Assembly: GCF_035825295.1 (NCBI RefSeq)
Contig: NZ_JAYMGI010000002.1
Coordinates: 6,896,001-6,960,000, forward strand
Origin: Actinacidiphila sp. DG2A-62
Lineage (GTDB): Bacteria > Actinomycetota > Actinomycetes > Streptomycetales > Streptomycetaceae
DNA length: 64,000 bases
Direction of reading: 5' to 3'
Part shown: positions 1-8,289 of the stretch, piece after piece
Position numbering within the stretch: the first letter of the stretch is position 1
Layout: every line of letters starts with the position of its first letter
Notes under the pieces: model-generated
Told to the model about the DNA's origin: nothing
What the model saw: only the letters and a program-made list of their open reading frames with translations
Database searches by the model: none
Made by a program: the position numbers and the translations under genes

Positions 1-2150
1 ACAGCGAACTGACCGCCCGTGACAGCGAGTTCCTCGGCTCCGACAGCGACGGCCTGCGGGTCGCCGGCGGCACGCTCACCGCGGTCGGCTGCCGGGTGCA
101 CGGCGCCCGCGGCCACGGCGTGCTCGTCGCGGCCTCCTCCCGCGCGGAGTTGACCAACTGCACCGTCTTCGACAACGAAGGCGAGGGCATCCGCACCGAG
201 ACCACCGAGCACGTCGGCGTCCAGGACTGCGAGGTCCGCGACAACTCCGGTGACCCCGGGGGCCGTTCCGGCGGCGGGCGACCCGGCGGCGCCCGGTCCG
301 GCGACCGGTCTGGCGGTCAGGCCGCGGTCGGCCCGGCCGGCGCAGGGGGCGGCGCGGGACCGGCCAGACTTCCGGTCGTCGGCGCGACCGGCGTCGGCCC
401 GCTCGCCGAACTCCAGTCCCTGGTCGGCCTGGAGAGCGTCAAGCGCGAGGTCACCGGCCTGATCGACCTGAACAAGATGACCAAGCGGCGCACCGAGATG
501 GGTCTGCCGATGCCGCCGATGCGCCGGCACCTGGTCTTCGCGGGCCCGCCCGGCACCGGCAAGACCACCGTCGCCCGGCTGTACGGCGCGGTGCTGGCCG
601 AACTCGGCATCCTGCGCCAGGGCCACATCGTGGAGGTGGCCCGCGCCGACCTGGTCGCGCAGATCATCGGCGGCACCGCCATCAAGACCACCGAGGTCTT
701 CAACAAGGCGCTGGGCGGCGTGCTGTTCATCGACGAGGCGTACACCCTGACCAACCAGTCCCGCGGCTCGGGACCGGACTTCGGCCAGGAAGCCGTCGAG
801 ACGCTGATGAAGCTGATGGAGGACCACCGCGACGAGATCGTGGTCATCGTCGCCGGCTACTCGGCGCAGATGGACCAGTTCCTCGCCTCCAACCCCGGCA
901 TGGCCTCCCGCTTCGCGCGGACCGTCGAGTTCCCCAACTACGAACCGGACGAACTGGTCACCATCGTCCGCGGGCTGTGCGCCAAGCACTACTACGAGCT
1001 GGACGACAGCGCGCTGGAGGCGCTGAACCGCTACTTCGTGGAGGTGCCCAAGGGCGACACCTTCGGCAACGGCCGCGTGGCGCGCAAGATCTTCGAGGAG
1101 ATGATCGGCCGCCAGGCCACCCGGCTCGCCGCGGGGCCGCCGCAGGACGACAGCGCGCTGAGCGTGCTGACCGGCGAGGACGTCACCGAGCCGGCGGCCC
1201 CCGTGACCGGCGACGCCGATCCCGAGCTGCCCGAACTGCCGGGCCTGCGCCGGCTGGCGTCGATGACCGGCCTGGACACCGCGCGTTCCGCGCTGCGCAC
1301 CCGGCTGCGCGCCCTGGCCAAGGCCCGGCAGCGCGGCGGCGCCCAGGCCGAACCGCTCTCGGTGCGCGCCAACATCGTCCTCGAAGGCCCGCCGGGCAGC
1401 GGCCGCCGCTCCCTCGCCGCGCTCTACGGGCGCTGCCTGGCCGAGCTGGGGCTGCTGCCGACCGGCGCCACCCGGCACATCCGGCTGTCCTCGCTGCCCG
1501 CCCGCTGGGCCGAACAGCCCCTGCTGCGCCTCGCGTCGGCGCTGGAGGAGAACGCCGGCGGGCTGCTCGTGCTGGAGTGGACCGAGGCGTTCGAGCAGCG
1601 CAGCCCGCAGTCCCGCGAAGCCGTGCTGGACGCGCTGGCCCGTATCGTCGCGGTGCCGGGCGACACCGTGCTCGCGCTCATCGGCACGCCGGAGCACCTG
1701 ATGGGCCTGATGCGCGAACGCACCGACGTCGCCCGGGGATTCGCCGAGTACGCGCGCCTGGAGCCGTACACGCCGGAGCAGAGCGTGGAGCTGGTGCGGC
1801 GCCGACTGCGGGGCTACGGCTTCCAGTTGGACGAGGACGCGGCGCAGGCGCTGGCCGAGACCTTCGGCCGGTCACCCGACCCGGCCGGCGCCCACCGCGC
1901 CCACAGGCTCGCCGAGAGCCTGGCCGCGAGCGCCCGCGCCCGTACCGTCACCACCGCCGATCTGCCGCGCCGGGCCGCCGAGCAGGCGCCCGTGCTCCCC
2001 GCGGCGCCGGCCGCCCCGGCGCCGGAACCCACCGCGCCGCCGCAGTCCGCGCCCGCACCGGCCACCCCCGAACCGCCCGCGCCCGCACAGCCCGCGCCCG
2101 CACTCTCCGAACCCCCGCCCCAGCGGCCCGAGCCGCTGGCCCGGCTGTGA
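1..2150 (+). CDS. Beta-helix/AAA+ ATPase, EccA/CbxX-like (5' partial)
   Basis: The reading frame is open from the window's left edge, so the true start lies outside. The first ~80 visible residues are short Gly/Asn-rich rungs (SDGLRV, GHGVLV, GEGIRT) typical of a right-handed parallel beta-helix. An AAA+ domain of the CbxX/CfxQ-EccA type follows, with Walker A GPPGTGKTTVARLYG near nt 544 and Walker B GGVLFIDEAYTL near nt 714. A second AAA unit starts near nt 1370, but its Walker A is GPPGSGRRS (catalytic Lys replaced by Arg) and its Walker B is GGLLVLEWTEAF, so it is probably structural. The C-terminal ~60 residues are Pro/Ala-rich. EccA-type ATPases act in the cytosol and handle WXG100 substrates of type VII secretion; the WXG100 genes directly downstream support this role. 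Family assignment is firm, substrate is inferred. Confidence 0.9.
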   Translation, partial: SELTARDSEFLGSDSDGLRVAGGTLTAVGCRVHGARGHGVLVAASSRAELTNCTVFDNEGEGIRTETTEHVGVQDCEVRDNSGDPGGRSGGGRPGGARSGDRSGGQAAVGPAGAGGGAGPARLPVVGATGVGPLAELQSLVGLESVKREVTGLIDLNKMTKRRTEMGLPMPPMRRHLVFAGPPGTGKTTVARLYGAVLAELGILRQGHIVEVARADLVAQIIGGTAIKTTEVFNKALGGVLFIDEAYTLTNQSRGSGPDFGQEAVETLMKLMEDHRDEIVVIVAGYSAQMDQFLASNPGMASRFARTVEFPNYEPDELVTIVRGLCAKHYYELDDSALEALNRYFVEVPKGDTFGNGRVARKIFEEMIGRQATRLAAGPPQDDSALSVLTGEDVTEPAAPVTGDADPELPELPGLRRLASMTGLDTARSALRTRLRALAKARQRGGAQAEPLSVRANIVLEGPPGSGRRSLAALYGRCLAELGLLPTGATRHIRLSSLPARWAEQPLLRLASALEENAGGLLVLEWTEAFEQRSPQSREAVLDALARIVAVPGDTVLALIGTPEHLMGLMRERTDVARGFAEYARLEPYTPEQSVELVRRRLRGYGFQLDEDAAQALAETFGRSPDPAGAHRAHRLAESLAASARARTVTTADLPRRAAEQAPVLPAAPAAPAPEPTAPPQSAPAPATPEPPAPAQPAPALSEPPPQRPEPLARL

Positions 2151-2246
2151 GCTTCCGGTCCGCGGTGACCGCCGACGGCGCCCGCCGCGGACCGGGATGG
2201 AAGAGCACGACACGACCGACGAGACCGACGAGAGGACAGCCCGACC

Positions 2247-2582
2247 ATGGCACTGACATCAGTCGAACTCCAGGGAATGACCGCCGCCCAGGGCACCTTC
2301 CAGACCGCCCTGGACGAGGGCGCCACCTCCTACGCCCAGATGGCCGGCCAGATCGACGGCCTGCGCGGCAGCTGGACCGGTGACGCGTCCACGATCTACG
2401 GCAACGCCATGCAGGCGTGGCTGGACGACTTCAACAAGGTGAACCAGGCGCTGCGCACGATGCTGGAGAAGCTCCAGCAGAACACGAACGTGTACGCCAA
2501 CACCCACGAGGAGACCCAGCAGACGGCCAACCAGGTCGCGCAGAACATCGCCTCGGGCGTCACCAGCCTGCCCGGCTTCTGA
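2247..2582 (+). CDS. WXG100 family type VII secretion substrate
   Basis: This 111-aa all-helical protein has the family hairpin with the WXG turn as W-T-G (residues GSWTGDA, about 35-41). Length matches ESAT-6/CFP-10-like proteins, which form helical-hairpin dimers exported by the type VII machine. The ATG at 2247 follows a GAGAGGA ribosome-binding stretch in a 96-bp gap after the AAA+ gene, consistent with co-transcription. It probably pairs with the next WXG100 protein, because such genes usually encode heterodimers. No signal peptide is present. Confidence 0.9.
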   Translation: MALTSVELQGMTAAQGTFQTALDEGATSYAQMAGQIDGLRGSWTGDASTIYGNAMQAWLDDFNKVNQALRTMLEKLQQNTNVYANTHEETQQTANQVAQNIASGVTSLPGF

Positions 2583-2662
2583 GCCGTACCCCGACCGCAC
2601 CGACCACGGGTCCTTCACGACCCGACCGACCGACCCTACGAGCCATCGAAGGAGCCTCCCCC

Positions 2663-2950
2663 ATGGCCACGTACACCGTCCAGATGGAGCAGGTCGACGT
2701 CATCGTCGGCGAGATGAACGCCATCACCCAGCGCATCAACCAGGCGCTGTCCGACCTGGACAACCAGGCGAAGATCAACCTCAGCGAGTGGACCAGCGAC
2801 GCGCAGGCCACCTACGCCCAGGTCAAGGCGCAGTGGGACGCCGCCGCCGCGGACATGACGCAGAAGGCCGCCCTGGCCACCCAGCAGCTCGGGAGCATCA
2901 ACGAGTACTACTCCCAGGGCGAGCGCGCGGGCGTCCAGCTCTGGGGCTGA
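2663..2950 (+). CDS. WXG100-like protein with C-terminal YxxxE motif
   Basis: This 95-aa helical protein begins at the ATG at 2663, preceded by GGAGCC. An in-frame extension upstream is Arg/Pro-rich and non-coding in character, so it is excluded. The hairpin turn reads W-T-S instead of W-X-G. Near the C-terminus YSQGE matches the YxxxD/E secretion signal known for ESX substrates. It lies 80 bp downstream of another WXG100 gene, so the two products are likely partners. The call is firm at family level; partner identity is inferred from adjacency. Confidence 0.88.
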   Translation: MATYTVQMEQVDVIVGEMNAITQRINQALSDLDNQAKINLSEWTSDAQATYAQVKAQWDAAAADMTQKAALATQQLGSINEYYSQGERAGVQLWG

Positions 2951-2956
2951 CCCGCC

Positions 2957-3514
2957 ATGACCTACGGAACCCTCGACGGCACCCTTCCGCCGCCGCCCCC
3001 GAAGCCGAAGCACGACCTCCAGCAGTACGACGGCGGCACCACGCTGCCGCCCGGGCAGGGGACGTACAGCAACGACACCCCGTTCAGCCCGCCGGGGGTG
3101 CCCGGCGGCAAGGGCGGCGGCAAGGGCACGACGGTGGACACCCCGTCCATGAAGCTGTTCGCCGACAACATGGACAAGCTCATCGCGCCCACGCAGGCGG
3201 CGGCGAAGAAGCTGGACACGGTCAACGCCGCGCCCGGCGCCTTCTACCACGCCGACCAGATCCGGACGAAGGTCAACGGACTCAACGCCGACGACGGGCT
3301 CAAGGCCCAGTACGGCAAGGTGCTCGCGGACCTGGTGCAGGGGCTCGGCGACCTCCGGGACGGCGTCAGGGAGCTGGCGTCGCGCTACGCCACCCTGGAG
3401 GACGCGAACAAGATGACGGCCACCGACCTGGAGAAGGCGATGCAGTCGGCGAACGGCGACTTCTCCGTTCTGCTGACCGACTCCGGCGGGACGCCGCCGG
3501 CCACCGGCGCGTGA
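2957..3514 (+). CDS. Type VII locus-associated hypothetical protein
   Basis: The product is 185 aa. Residues 1-60 are Pro/Gly/Lys-rich (PPPPPKPK and GGKGGGKG) and likely disordered. Residues ~65-170 are Leu/Ala/Asp-rich and predicted helical, reading like a WXG-type helical hairpin without a W-X-G turn. The ATG is only 6 bp after the preceding stop, so it is very probably translated from the same mRNA. I do not recognise a named family. Its position between two WXG100 genes and a large WXG-containing protein suggests a secretion substrate or chaperone of this locus. Confidence 0.75.
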   Translation: MTYGTLDGTLPPPPPKPKHDLQQYDGGTTLPPGQGTYSNDTPFSPPGVPGGKGGGKGTTVDTPSMKLFADNMDKLIAPTQAAAKKLDTVNAAPGAFYHADQIRTKVNGLNADDGLKAQYGKVLADLVQGLGDLRDGVRELASRYATLEDANKMTATDLEKAMQSANGDFSVLLTDSGGTPPATGA

Positions 3515-3717
3515 CCGCCCGGTCGGCGGGGCGGCCCGGACCACCCGGGCGCCCCGCCGACCGGAACCGGCGGGCCGGCGGCCCGCCCGGGACGCACCGG
3601 CGACCGGCCGGCGACCGGCCGGCGGTGTACCAGCGGCGGACTAGCGGCGGACCAGCGGCGGACCAGCGGCGCACAGCGACGGCGCAACGACGGGGCGACG
3701 ACGGAGGACTTGCTCAC
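3515..3717. repeat. Intergenic GC-rich repeats, 11-bp unit x4
   Basis: The 203-bp gap contains short direct repeats. A CGACCGGCCGG-type stretch lies near 3595-3625. Four copies of an 11-bp unit (CAGCGGCGGAC, with single changes) occupy 3631-3674. No clear promoter was seen. A ribosome-binding GGAGG lies at 3703-3707, ahead of the ATG at 3718. Confidence 0.6.
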
Positions 3718-6700
3718 ATGGGCACCGACTACGACAGCAACGGATTCAAGCAGGGCGACGACGGCGCGATCTACGGTGACCCGACGGCCACCGGCTCCAT
3801 CTCCGACTACGACAGTTGGGACTGGAAGCAGATCGAGGCCGCGATCCGCGGCATGTCGGCCGGCACCAGCGACGCCGACAACCTCGACCACGCCGCGTCC
3901 GTCGCCTCGCCGCAGAGCCTCCAGGACGCCGCCAACGTCTTCTACCACGTCCAGGTGGTGCTGTCGGGCGTCGCACAGGCCCTCCACGACCAGGCCAAGG
4001 CGCTGGCCGGCAGCGACGGCCCGTGGAAGGGCGACGCCGCCGACGCCTTCTACGACATGATGGACACCTTCTCCAAACAGGTCGCCGCGACCTCCGACGT
4101 GCTGTCCGGCGGCAAGTCCGCGGACGGCGGCACCGGTTCGGGGAACTCCGTCCCGCAGCAGCTGGCGGACAACGCCGTCAACCTGCAGAACGCGCAGAAC
4201 AAGATCGGCGAGATCGACGCCTGGTACGCCCACCAGGCCACGCTGATGGGCGTCACGCCGATGAGCAACGGCCTGATCCCGGTGAGCAAGAAGCCCGAGA
4301 TCGTCAAGATGCTCAACCACGACATGCGGCAGGTGCTGAAGAACCTGGCCGCGGACTACCAGGTCACCGTCGACTCGGTGCGCCCGCCGGGCAGCATCAC
4401 CGGCCCGTCCACCACCGACCAGCCGCCGGTCGACCAGCCGCCGCCGGACGACACCTCGGGCCAGTACCAGGCCGGGGACATCACCCCGGCCGACGTCAGC
4501 CCCCTGGACTACAACGGCGGCGCGCTCGCCTCCCGGATGCCCGACGACGCGCTGAGCCCCACCGAGGGGTTCGACCCCGCCACGTACGCGGCGGCGAACC
4601 CGTACTCCGGCAGCCTGGACACCAACGGGCCCGGCTCGGGCCTCGGCGGCGACGGCGACGTCAGCGGCCTCGGGGGACTCGGTCCCGACGGCGGCCTCAG
4701 CCCGTTCAGCAGCACCATGTCCCCGGCCGCGCTGGACCGGATGCTCAACCCCGACGCGTTCAGCGGCGGCACCGGCGTCGACGGTCCCGGCGGCCTGGGC
4801 GACGACTCCGGCCTCGGCGGCCTGGGCGGCACGGACCCGCGCTCGCTCGCGCGGACCGCGGACCCGGCGCCCTTCGCCGGCGACACCGGTCTCGGCGGCG
4901 ACGGCGGCCTCGGCGGCCTGCCGCTGACCACGCCCAACGCCTTCCGCGGCGGCACCGGCCTGGACGGCAACGGTCTGCTGCCCGAGTCCGACCTCGCCGA
5001 GGACCCCAGCACCTGGAAGGACGGCGTGGGTGCGGCCGACTTCCCCGGCGACACCGGCATCGGCGGCACCTCCGGCCTCGCCGACGACCTCGGACTCGGC
5101 GACGGCGCGGGCCTCGGCGGCCTGGGCGACACCAAGGGCTTCTCGCCGACCGCCTTCCCCGGCAGCACCTCGACCACCGGCGCGATCCCGGGCGCCGGCG
5201 ACCTCGGCCTGGAGAGCGAGCTCCCCGGCTTCACCCCCTCCGCGTTCCCCGGCACCACCGGCCTGTCCGCGAACCCCGCGGGCCTGGCCGGCACCCCGGG
5301 CGGCGGCATGCCGTTCATGCCGGGGATGGGTGGTGCGGCGCAGTCGGCGCAGGGTGGGTCGGAGCGTAGTGATGCGTCCGGTTTGCTGGATCCGACGGCG
5401 GAGCCGTGGACGGGTGATGCGGCTACGGCGGGTGAGGGTCTGTTGCCTGCTGGTGGTGTTCCGGTGGGTGGCGGTGAGGGGCTGGATCTGCCGGGGTACG
5501 AGCCGTCGGAGTTCCCGGGGTCGGCCGAACTCGGCGCGCAGACCGGCGGTTTGGCGGGCAGCCCGGGTGGTGGGATGCCGTTCATGCCGGGGATGGGTGG
5601 TGCGGCGCAGTCGGCGCAGGGTGGGTCGGAGCGTAGTGATGCCTCCGGTTTGCTGGATCCGACTGCCGAGCCGTGGACGGGTGATGCGGCTACGGCGGGT
5701 GAGGGTCTGTTGCCTGCTGGTGGTGTTCCGGTGGGCGGTGAAGGGCTGGATCTGCCGGGGTATGAGCCGTCGCAGTTCCCGGGTACGGCCGAACTGGGCG
5801 CGCAGGCGGGCGGTTTGGCGGGCAGCTCGGGTAGTGGGATGCCGTTCATGCCCGGCATGGGTGGTGCGGCGCAGTCGGCCCCCGGTGGGTCGGAGCGTAG
5901 TGACGCCTCCGGTCTGCTGGACCCGACCGCCGAGCCCTGGACCGGCGAGGGCGAGCCCGCGTACGACGGCGAAGCGGCGGCCGGGACCGTACCCGGCGGG
6001 CAGGGGTCGCTCGATCTGCCCGGCGGCCTCCCCGAGGAGTCGGAAGCCGTCGCGGGCGGCGGCGTACCCGGCATGATGATGCCGGGCGCGGGCGGCCTCG
6101 GCGCGGGTGGCGCGGGCCGGGAGGAGGGCGTGGCCTCCGACGCGTCCGGGCTCCTGGCGCCCAGCGCGGAGCCGTGGACCGAGCCGGCCGCGCCGGACGC
6201 GGAGACGCCGGGCGCGACGCCGGCCGGAGCCGGGACGGACACGCTGTCCGGGTCGGTCGCCGGCGCGGAACCGGGCGTCGGGACGGGTGTGGCGCCGGCC
6301 GTCGCCGCCGCGCCGGGCGCGAGCGGCTTCGACGGCACCGGCGGCACCGGCGGCACCGACGGCACGGACGGCGGGTTCGCGGTGCCTGCCGACGCGGAGG
6401 CGCCCGCCGCGCCCGCCGCCACCCCGTTCATGCCGATGGGCGGGATGCCAGCCGCCGGCGGGTCCGGCCGCGGCGACGAGGACGACCGCGGCACGCTCGT
6501 GGAGCCGACCGCCGAGGAGTTCGCCGAGCCCGCGGCCCCCGAGGCGCTGGCCGCGGACGCGCTCGCGGCCGGCATCAGCGCCCCGGCCGCCGCGCAGGGC
6601 CCGGCCACGACGGGAGCCGCGGCAGCCGGGCAAGCCCCGGCCGCCGTCCCCGCCGCGCCGGAGTCCCGACTCCCCGCGCACGCCTCCTACGAGGAACCGG

Positions 6701-7248
6701 CCGGCGCGGAGCCCGCAAACGACCCGCTGGTCGTGCTGCGTCCGGCCGACGACGACCTGTCCGAGGACGACGCGGCGGCCTGGGGCGTGGCGGGCGCCTC
6801 GCTCGTACCGCTGCTGTGGGCCGCGCGCCCCGAGGAGGAGGGGGAGATCACCGCGCCCGGGTACGCGACCGCCGACGAGGGCACGTGGGGCACGGCGCCC
6901 GCGGCCGGCGCCCGTGCCGGTGACGGCTCCGCGCAGACGCAGGCCGGCCTCACCGCCGCGGACGGCGCTCCGGACGGCGCCGACGAGGGCCGTCCGCTGG
7001 CCACCTGGCGGCCCCAACGCCCCACCGCCTCCGGCGAGTCGGCCGTCCCGGCGGTTTCCGAGCCGCTGCTGTCCTGCGCGCCGGACGCGGAGGACGAGGA
7101 GTGGGACGAGGAGGAGCCCGAGGCGTCGGCGCCCGAGGAGCCCGCCGACGAGGAGGGCGCCACGCGCGGGATCGCCGACCTGCTCGTGCAGGAGGGCGAC
7201 ACCTGGGGCTCGGCGCCCGCCCCCGGCGGCCCGGAGGGGCTGTACTGA
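3718..7248 (+). CDS. Large WXG-containing, Gly-rich type VII substrate-like protein
   Basis: The predicted protein is 1,176 aa. The ATG at 3718 follows a GGAGG; the longer upstream frame is Arg/Gly-rich noise. Residues ~30-230 are helical and include PWKGDAADAFYDMM, a WXG-type turn, so the N-terminus looks like a PPE/WXG100-style helical bundle. Residues ~240-1000 form an extended linker rich in Gly, Asp, Pro and Ala, with motifs of the GLGGDGGLGGL and F-x-G-x-T-G type. Three near-identical units of 88-89 residues start at nt 5308, 5575 and 5839 (third partial). The C-terminal ~180 residues are acidic, with Trp-Gly motifs (DEGTWGTAP, EGDTWGSAP). It resembles secreted ESX-associated proteins with long low-complexity tails; exact function is unknown. 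Confidence 0.8.
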   Translation: MGTDYDSNGFKQGDDGAIYGDPTATGSISDYDSWDWKQIEAAIRGMSAGTSDADNLDHAASVASPQSLQDAANVFYHVQVVLSGVAQALHDQAKALAGSDGPWKGDAADAFYDMMDTFSKQVAATSDVLSGGKSADGGTGSGNSVPQQLADNAVNLQNAQNKIGEIDAWYAHQATLMGVTPMSNGLIPVSKKPEIVKMLNHDMRQVLKNLAADYQVTVDSVRPPGSITGPSTTDQPPVDQPPPDDTSGQYQAGDITPADVSPLDYNGGALASRMPDDALSPTEGFDPATYAAANPYSGSLDTNGPGSGLGGDGDVSGLGGLGPDGGLSPFSSTMSPAALDRMLNPDAFSGGTGVDGPGGLGDDSGLGGLGGTDPRSLARTADPAPFAGDTGLGGDGGLGGLPLTTPNAFRGGTGLDGNGLLPESDLAEDPSTWKDGVGAADFPGDTGIGGTSGLADDLGLGDGAGLGGLGDTKGFSPTAFPGSTSTTGAIPGAGDLGLESELPGFTPSAFPGTTGLSANPAGLAGTPGGGMPFMPGMGGAAQSAQGGSERSDASGLLDPTAEPWTGDAATAGEGLLPAGGVPVGGGEGLDLPGYEPSEFPGSAELGAQTGGLAGSPGGGMPFMPGMGGAAQSAQGGSERSDASGLLDPTAEPWTGDAATAGEGLLPAGGVPVGGEGLDLPGYEPSQFPGTAELGAQAGGLAGSSGSGMPFMPGMGGAAQSAPGGSERSDASGLLDPTAEPWTGEGEPAYDGEAAAGTVPGGQGSLDLPGGLPEESEAVAGGGVPGMMMPGAGGLGAGGAGREEGVASDASGLLAPSAEPWTEPAAPDAETPGATPAGAGTDTLSGSVAGAEPGVGTGVAPAVAAAPGASGFDGTGGTGGTDGTDGGFAVPADAEAPAAPAATPFMPMGGMPAAGGSGRGDEDDRGTLVEPTAEEFAEPAAPEALAADALAAGISAPAAAQGPATTGAAAAGQAPAAVPAAPESRLPAHASYEEPAGAEPANDPLVVLRPADDDLSEDDAAAWGVAGASLVPLLWAARPEEEGEITAPGYATADEGTWGTAPAAGARAGDGSAQTQAGLTAADGAPDGADEGRPLATWRPQRPTASGESAVPAVSEPLLSCAPDAEDEEWDEEEPEASAPEEPADEEGATRGIADLLVQEGDTWGSAPAPGGPEGLY
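5308..5945 (+). repeat. In-frame tandem repeats of 267/264 bp with deviant codon use
   Basis: Two nearly identical units (5308-5574 and 5575-5838) and a partial third (from 5839) encode M-P-F-M-P-G-M-G-G-A-A-Q-S-A followed by SERSDASGLLDPTAEPWTG and a conserved tail. Inside the repeats many codons end in T (GGT, GAT, CGT, GTT) or use TTG, unlike the C/G-ending codons before and after. Unit 2 differs from unit 1 by one Gly codon. Recent duplication or conversion is inferred. Confidence 0.9.
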
Positions 7249-7306
7249 GCGGCCCGCGCAGGCCGGCGCCGTCGCGGACGCGGGAGCGAGGACAGGAGAG
7301 GGAGCC

Positions 7307-7744
7307 GTGAGCACACCGTACGACCAGGACATCGAGGAACTCCTCGCGCTGTACCGCAGGCAGCGTGAGGAGGCCGCCGAGACGCGGCGCCGGATCAACG
7401 AGGTCACCGGCACGGCGACCGCGCCGCGCCAGGCGGTGAAGGTCACCGTCGGCGCGCAGGGCGACGTGACGGCGATCGAGTTCCCCACCGGCGCCTACCG
7501 CCGCATGGCGCCCAAGGAGTTGGCGGACGCGCTGCTCGCGACCATCCGCGAGGCGCGGGCCGAGGCGCTGGAGAAGGTCGCCGAACTCACCTCGCTCGCC
7601 CTGCCACCCGGGGTGAAGGTCGCCGACCTGCTGCGCGGCGAGGTCGACCCGGCGGCGATCCTGCCCGACGATCCGGCGATGCCGGACACCGTCCGGGACT
7701 ACATCGACAACGGACTGCCCGAGGGAGCCGCCCGCCGCACGTGA
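7307..7744 (+). CDS. YbaB/EbfC-like protein of a type VII locus
   Basis: The 145-aa product starts at GTG 7307 with GGAGAGGGAGCC just upstream. A charged N-terminal helix (residues 5-30, YDQDIEELLALYRRQREEA) leads into the strand-rich core AVKVTVGAQGDVTAIEFP, a pattern typical of YbaB/EbfC proteins (small DNA-binding, nucleoid-associated dimers). The C-terminal half continues helical and ends with an acidic stretch. YbaB-like proteins are frequent in actinobacterial ESX loci, where their role is not settled. It sits 58 bp after the large Gly-rich gene and 143 bp before a WXG-like gene, in one apparent operon. Confidence 0.8.
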   Translation: MSTPYDQDIEELLALYRRQREEAAETRRRINEVTGTATAPRQAVKVTVGAQGDVTAIEFPTGAYRRMAPKELADALLATIREARAEALEKVAELTSLALPPGVKVADLLRGEVDPAAILPDDPAMPDTVRDYIDNGLPEGAARRT

Positions 7745-7887
7745 CAACAGGGCTCAGCGGTCCGCAGCCCGGCGCGCGGTCGGCCGCCCGCGCGCACCTC
7801 CGCCCCTGGCCCGCCCCCAACCGCCCGCCCGCACCCGCCCGTTCACTTCTCACACCCCGAAGATCCCGCACACCCCAGGGAGTTCCC

Positions 7888-8289
7888 ATGTCAGGCGAGT
7901 CGTTCTCGGTCGACACCGACGGTCTCACGGCGCAGATGCCGTACATGCAGGAGCTGGCCCAGCGCTTCGTGAACATCCACGACGAGCTGGAGTCGAAGCT
8001 GGGCTCGCTCGGCGAGTGCTGGGGCCGGGACAGGTCGGGCGAGGCGTTCCTGCGGCAGTACGCCAAGCCCAAGGGGCAGATCCTGGACGCCGCGCAGCAG
8101 GCCGGCGAGGTGCTGCGCAGCACCGGCGACGGCCTGGAGACCATGGCCAAGGGCTATCAGCGGATCGAGGCGCAGAACGCGGAGTCCGCCAGGAAGCTGG
8201 GAACGTCCCTGGAGCCGGGCTCGGTGCCCGGCGGCGAGCACGGCGGCCAGGGCGGCGAGGGCGGCGGCCGGGGGTCCGGCCGCCGGTGA
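7888..8289 (+). CDS. WXG100-like small protein with YxxxE motif
   Basis: This 133-aa protein starts at ATG 7888. Residues 1-100 form the two-helix WXG100 pattern with the turn LGECWGRDRSGEAF (W-G-R instead of W-X-G). GYQRIE (YxxxE) lies near residue 91, matching the ESX secretion motif. The C-terminal ~30 residues are Gly-rich (GGEHGGQGGEGGGRGSG). Its stop codon overlaps the GTG start of the giant downstream gene (GTGA), implying translational coupling. It is therefore a good candidate for the dedicated partner or adaptor of that giant protein. Confidence 0.82.
   Translation: MSGESFSVDTDGLTAQMPYMQELAQRFVNIHDELESKLGSLGECWGRDRSGEAFLRQYAKPKGQILDAAQQAGEVLRSTGDGLETMAKGYQRIEAQNAESARKLGTSLEPGSVPGGEHGGQGGEGGGRGSGRR

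Noticed and set aside
3385..7488. Very long minus-strand open frame (1,367 codons) opposite the Gly-rich type VII gene
   Set aside because: Its translation is Arg/Gly/Val-rich with no domain. It is the usual antisense shadow of high-GC coding sequence; the plus strand has the correct GC3 pattern.
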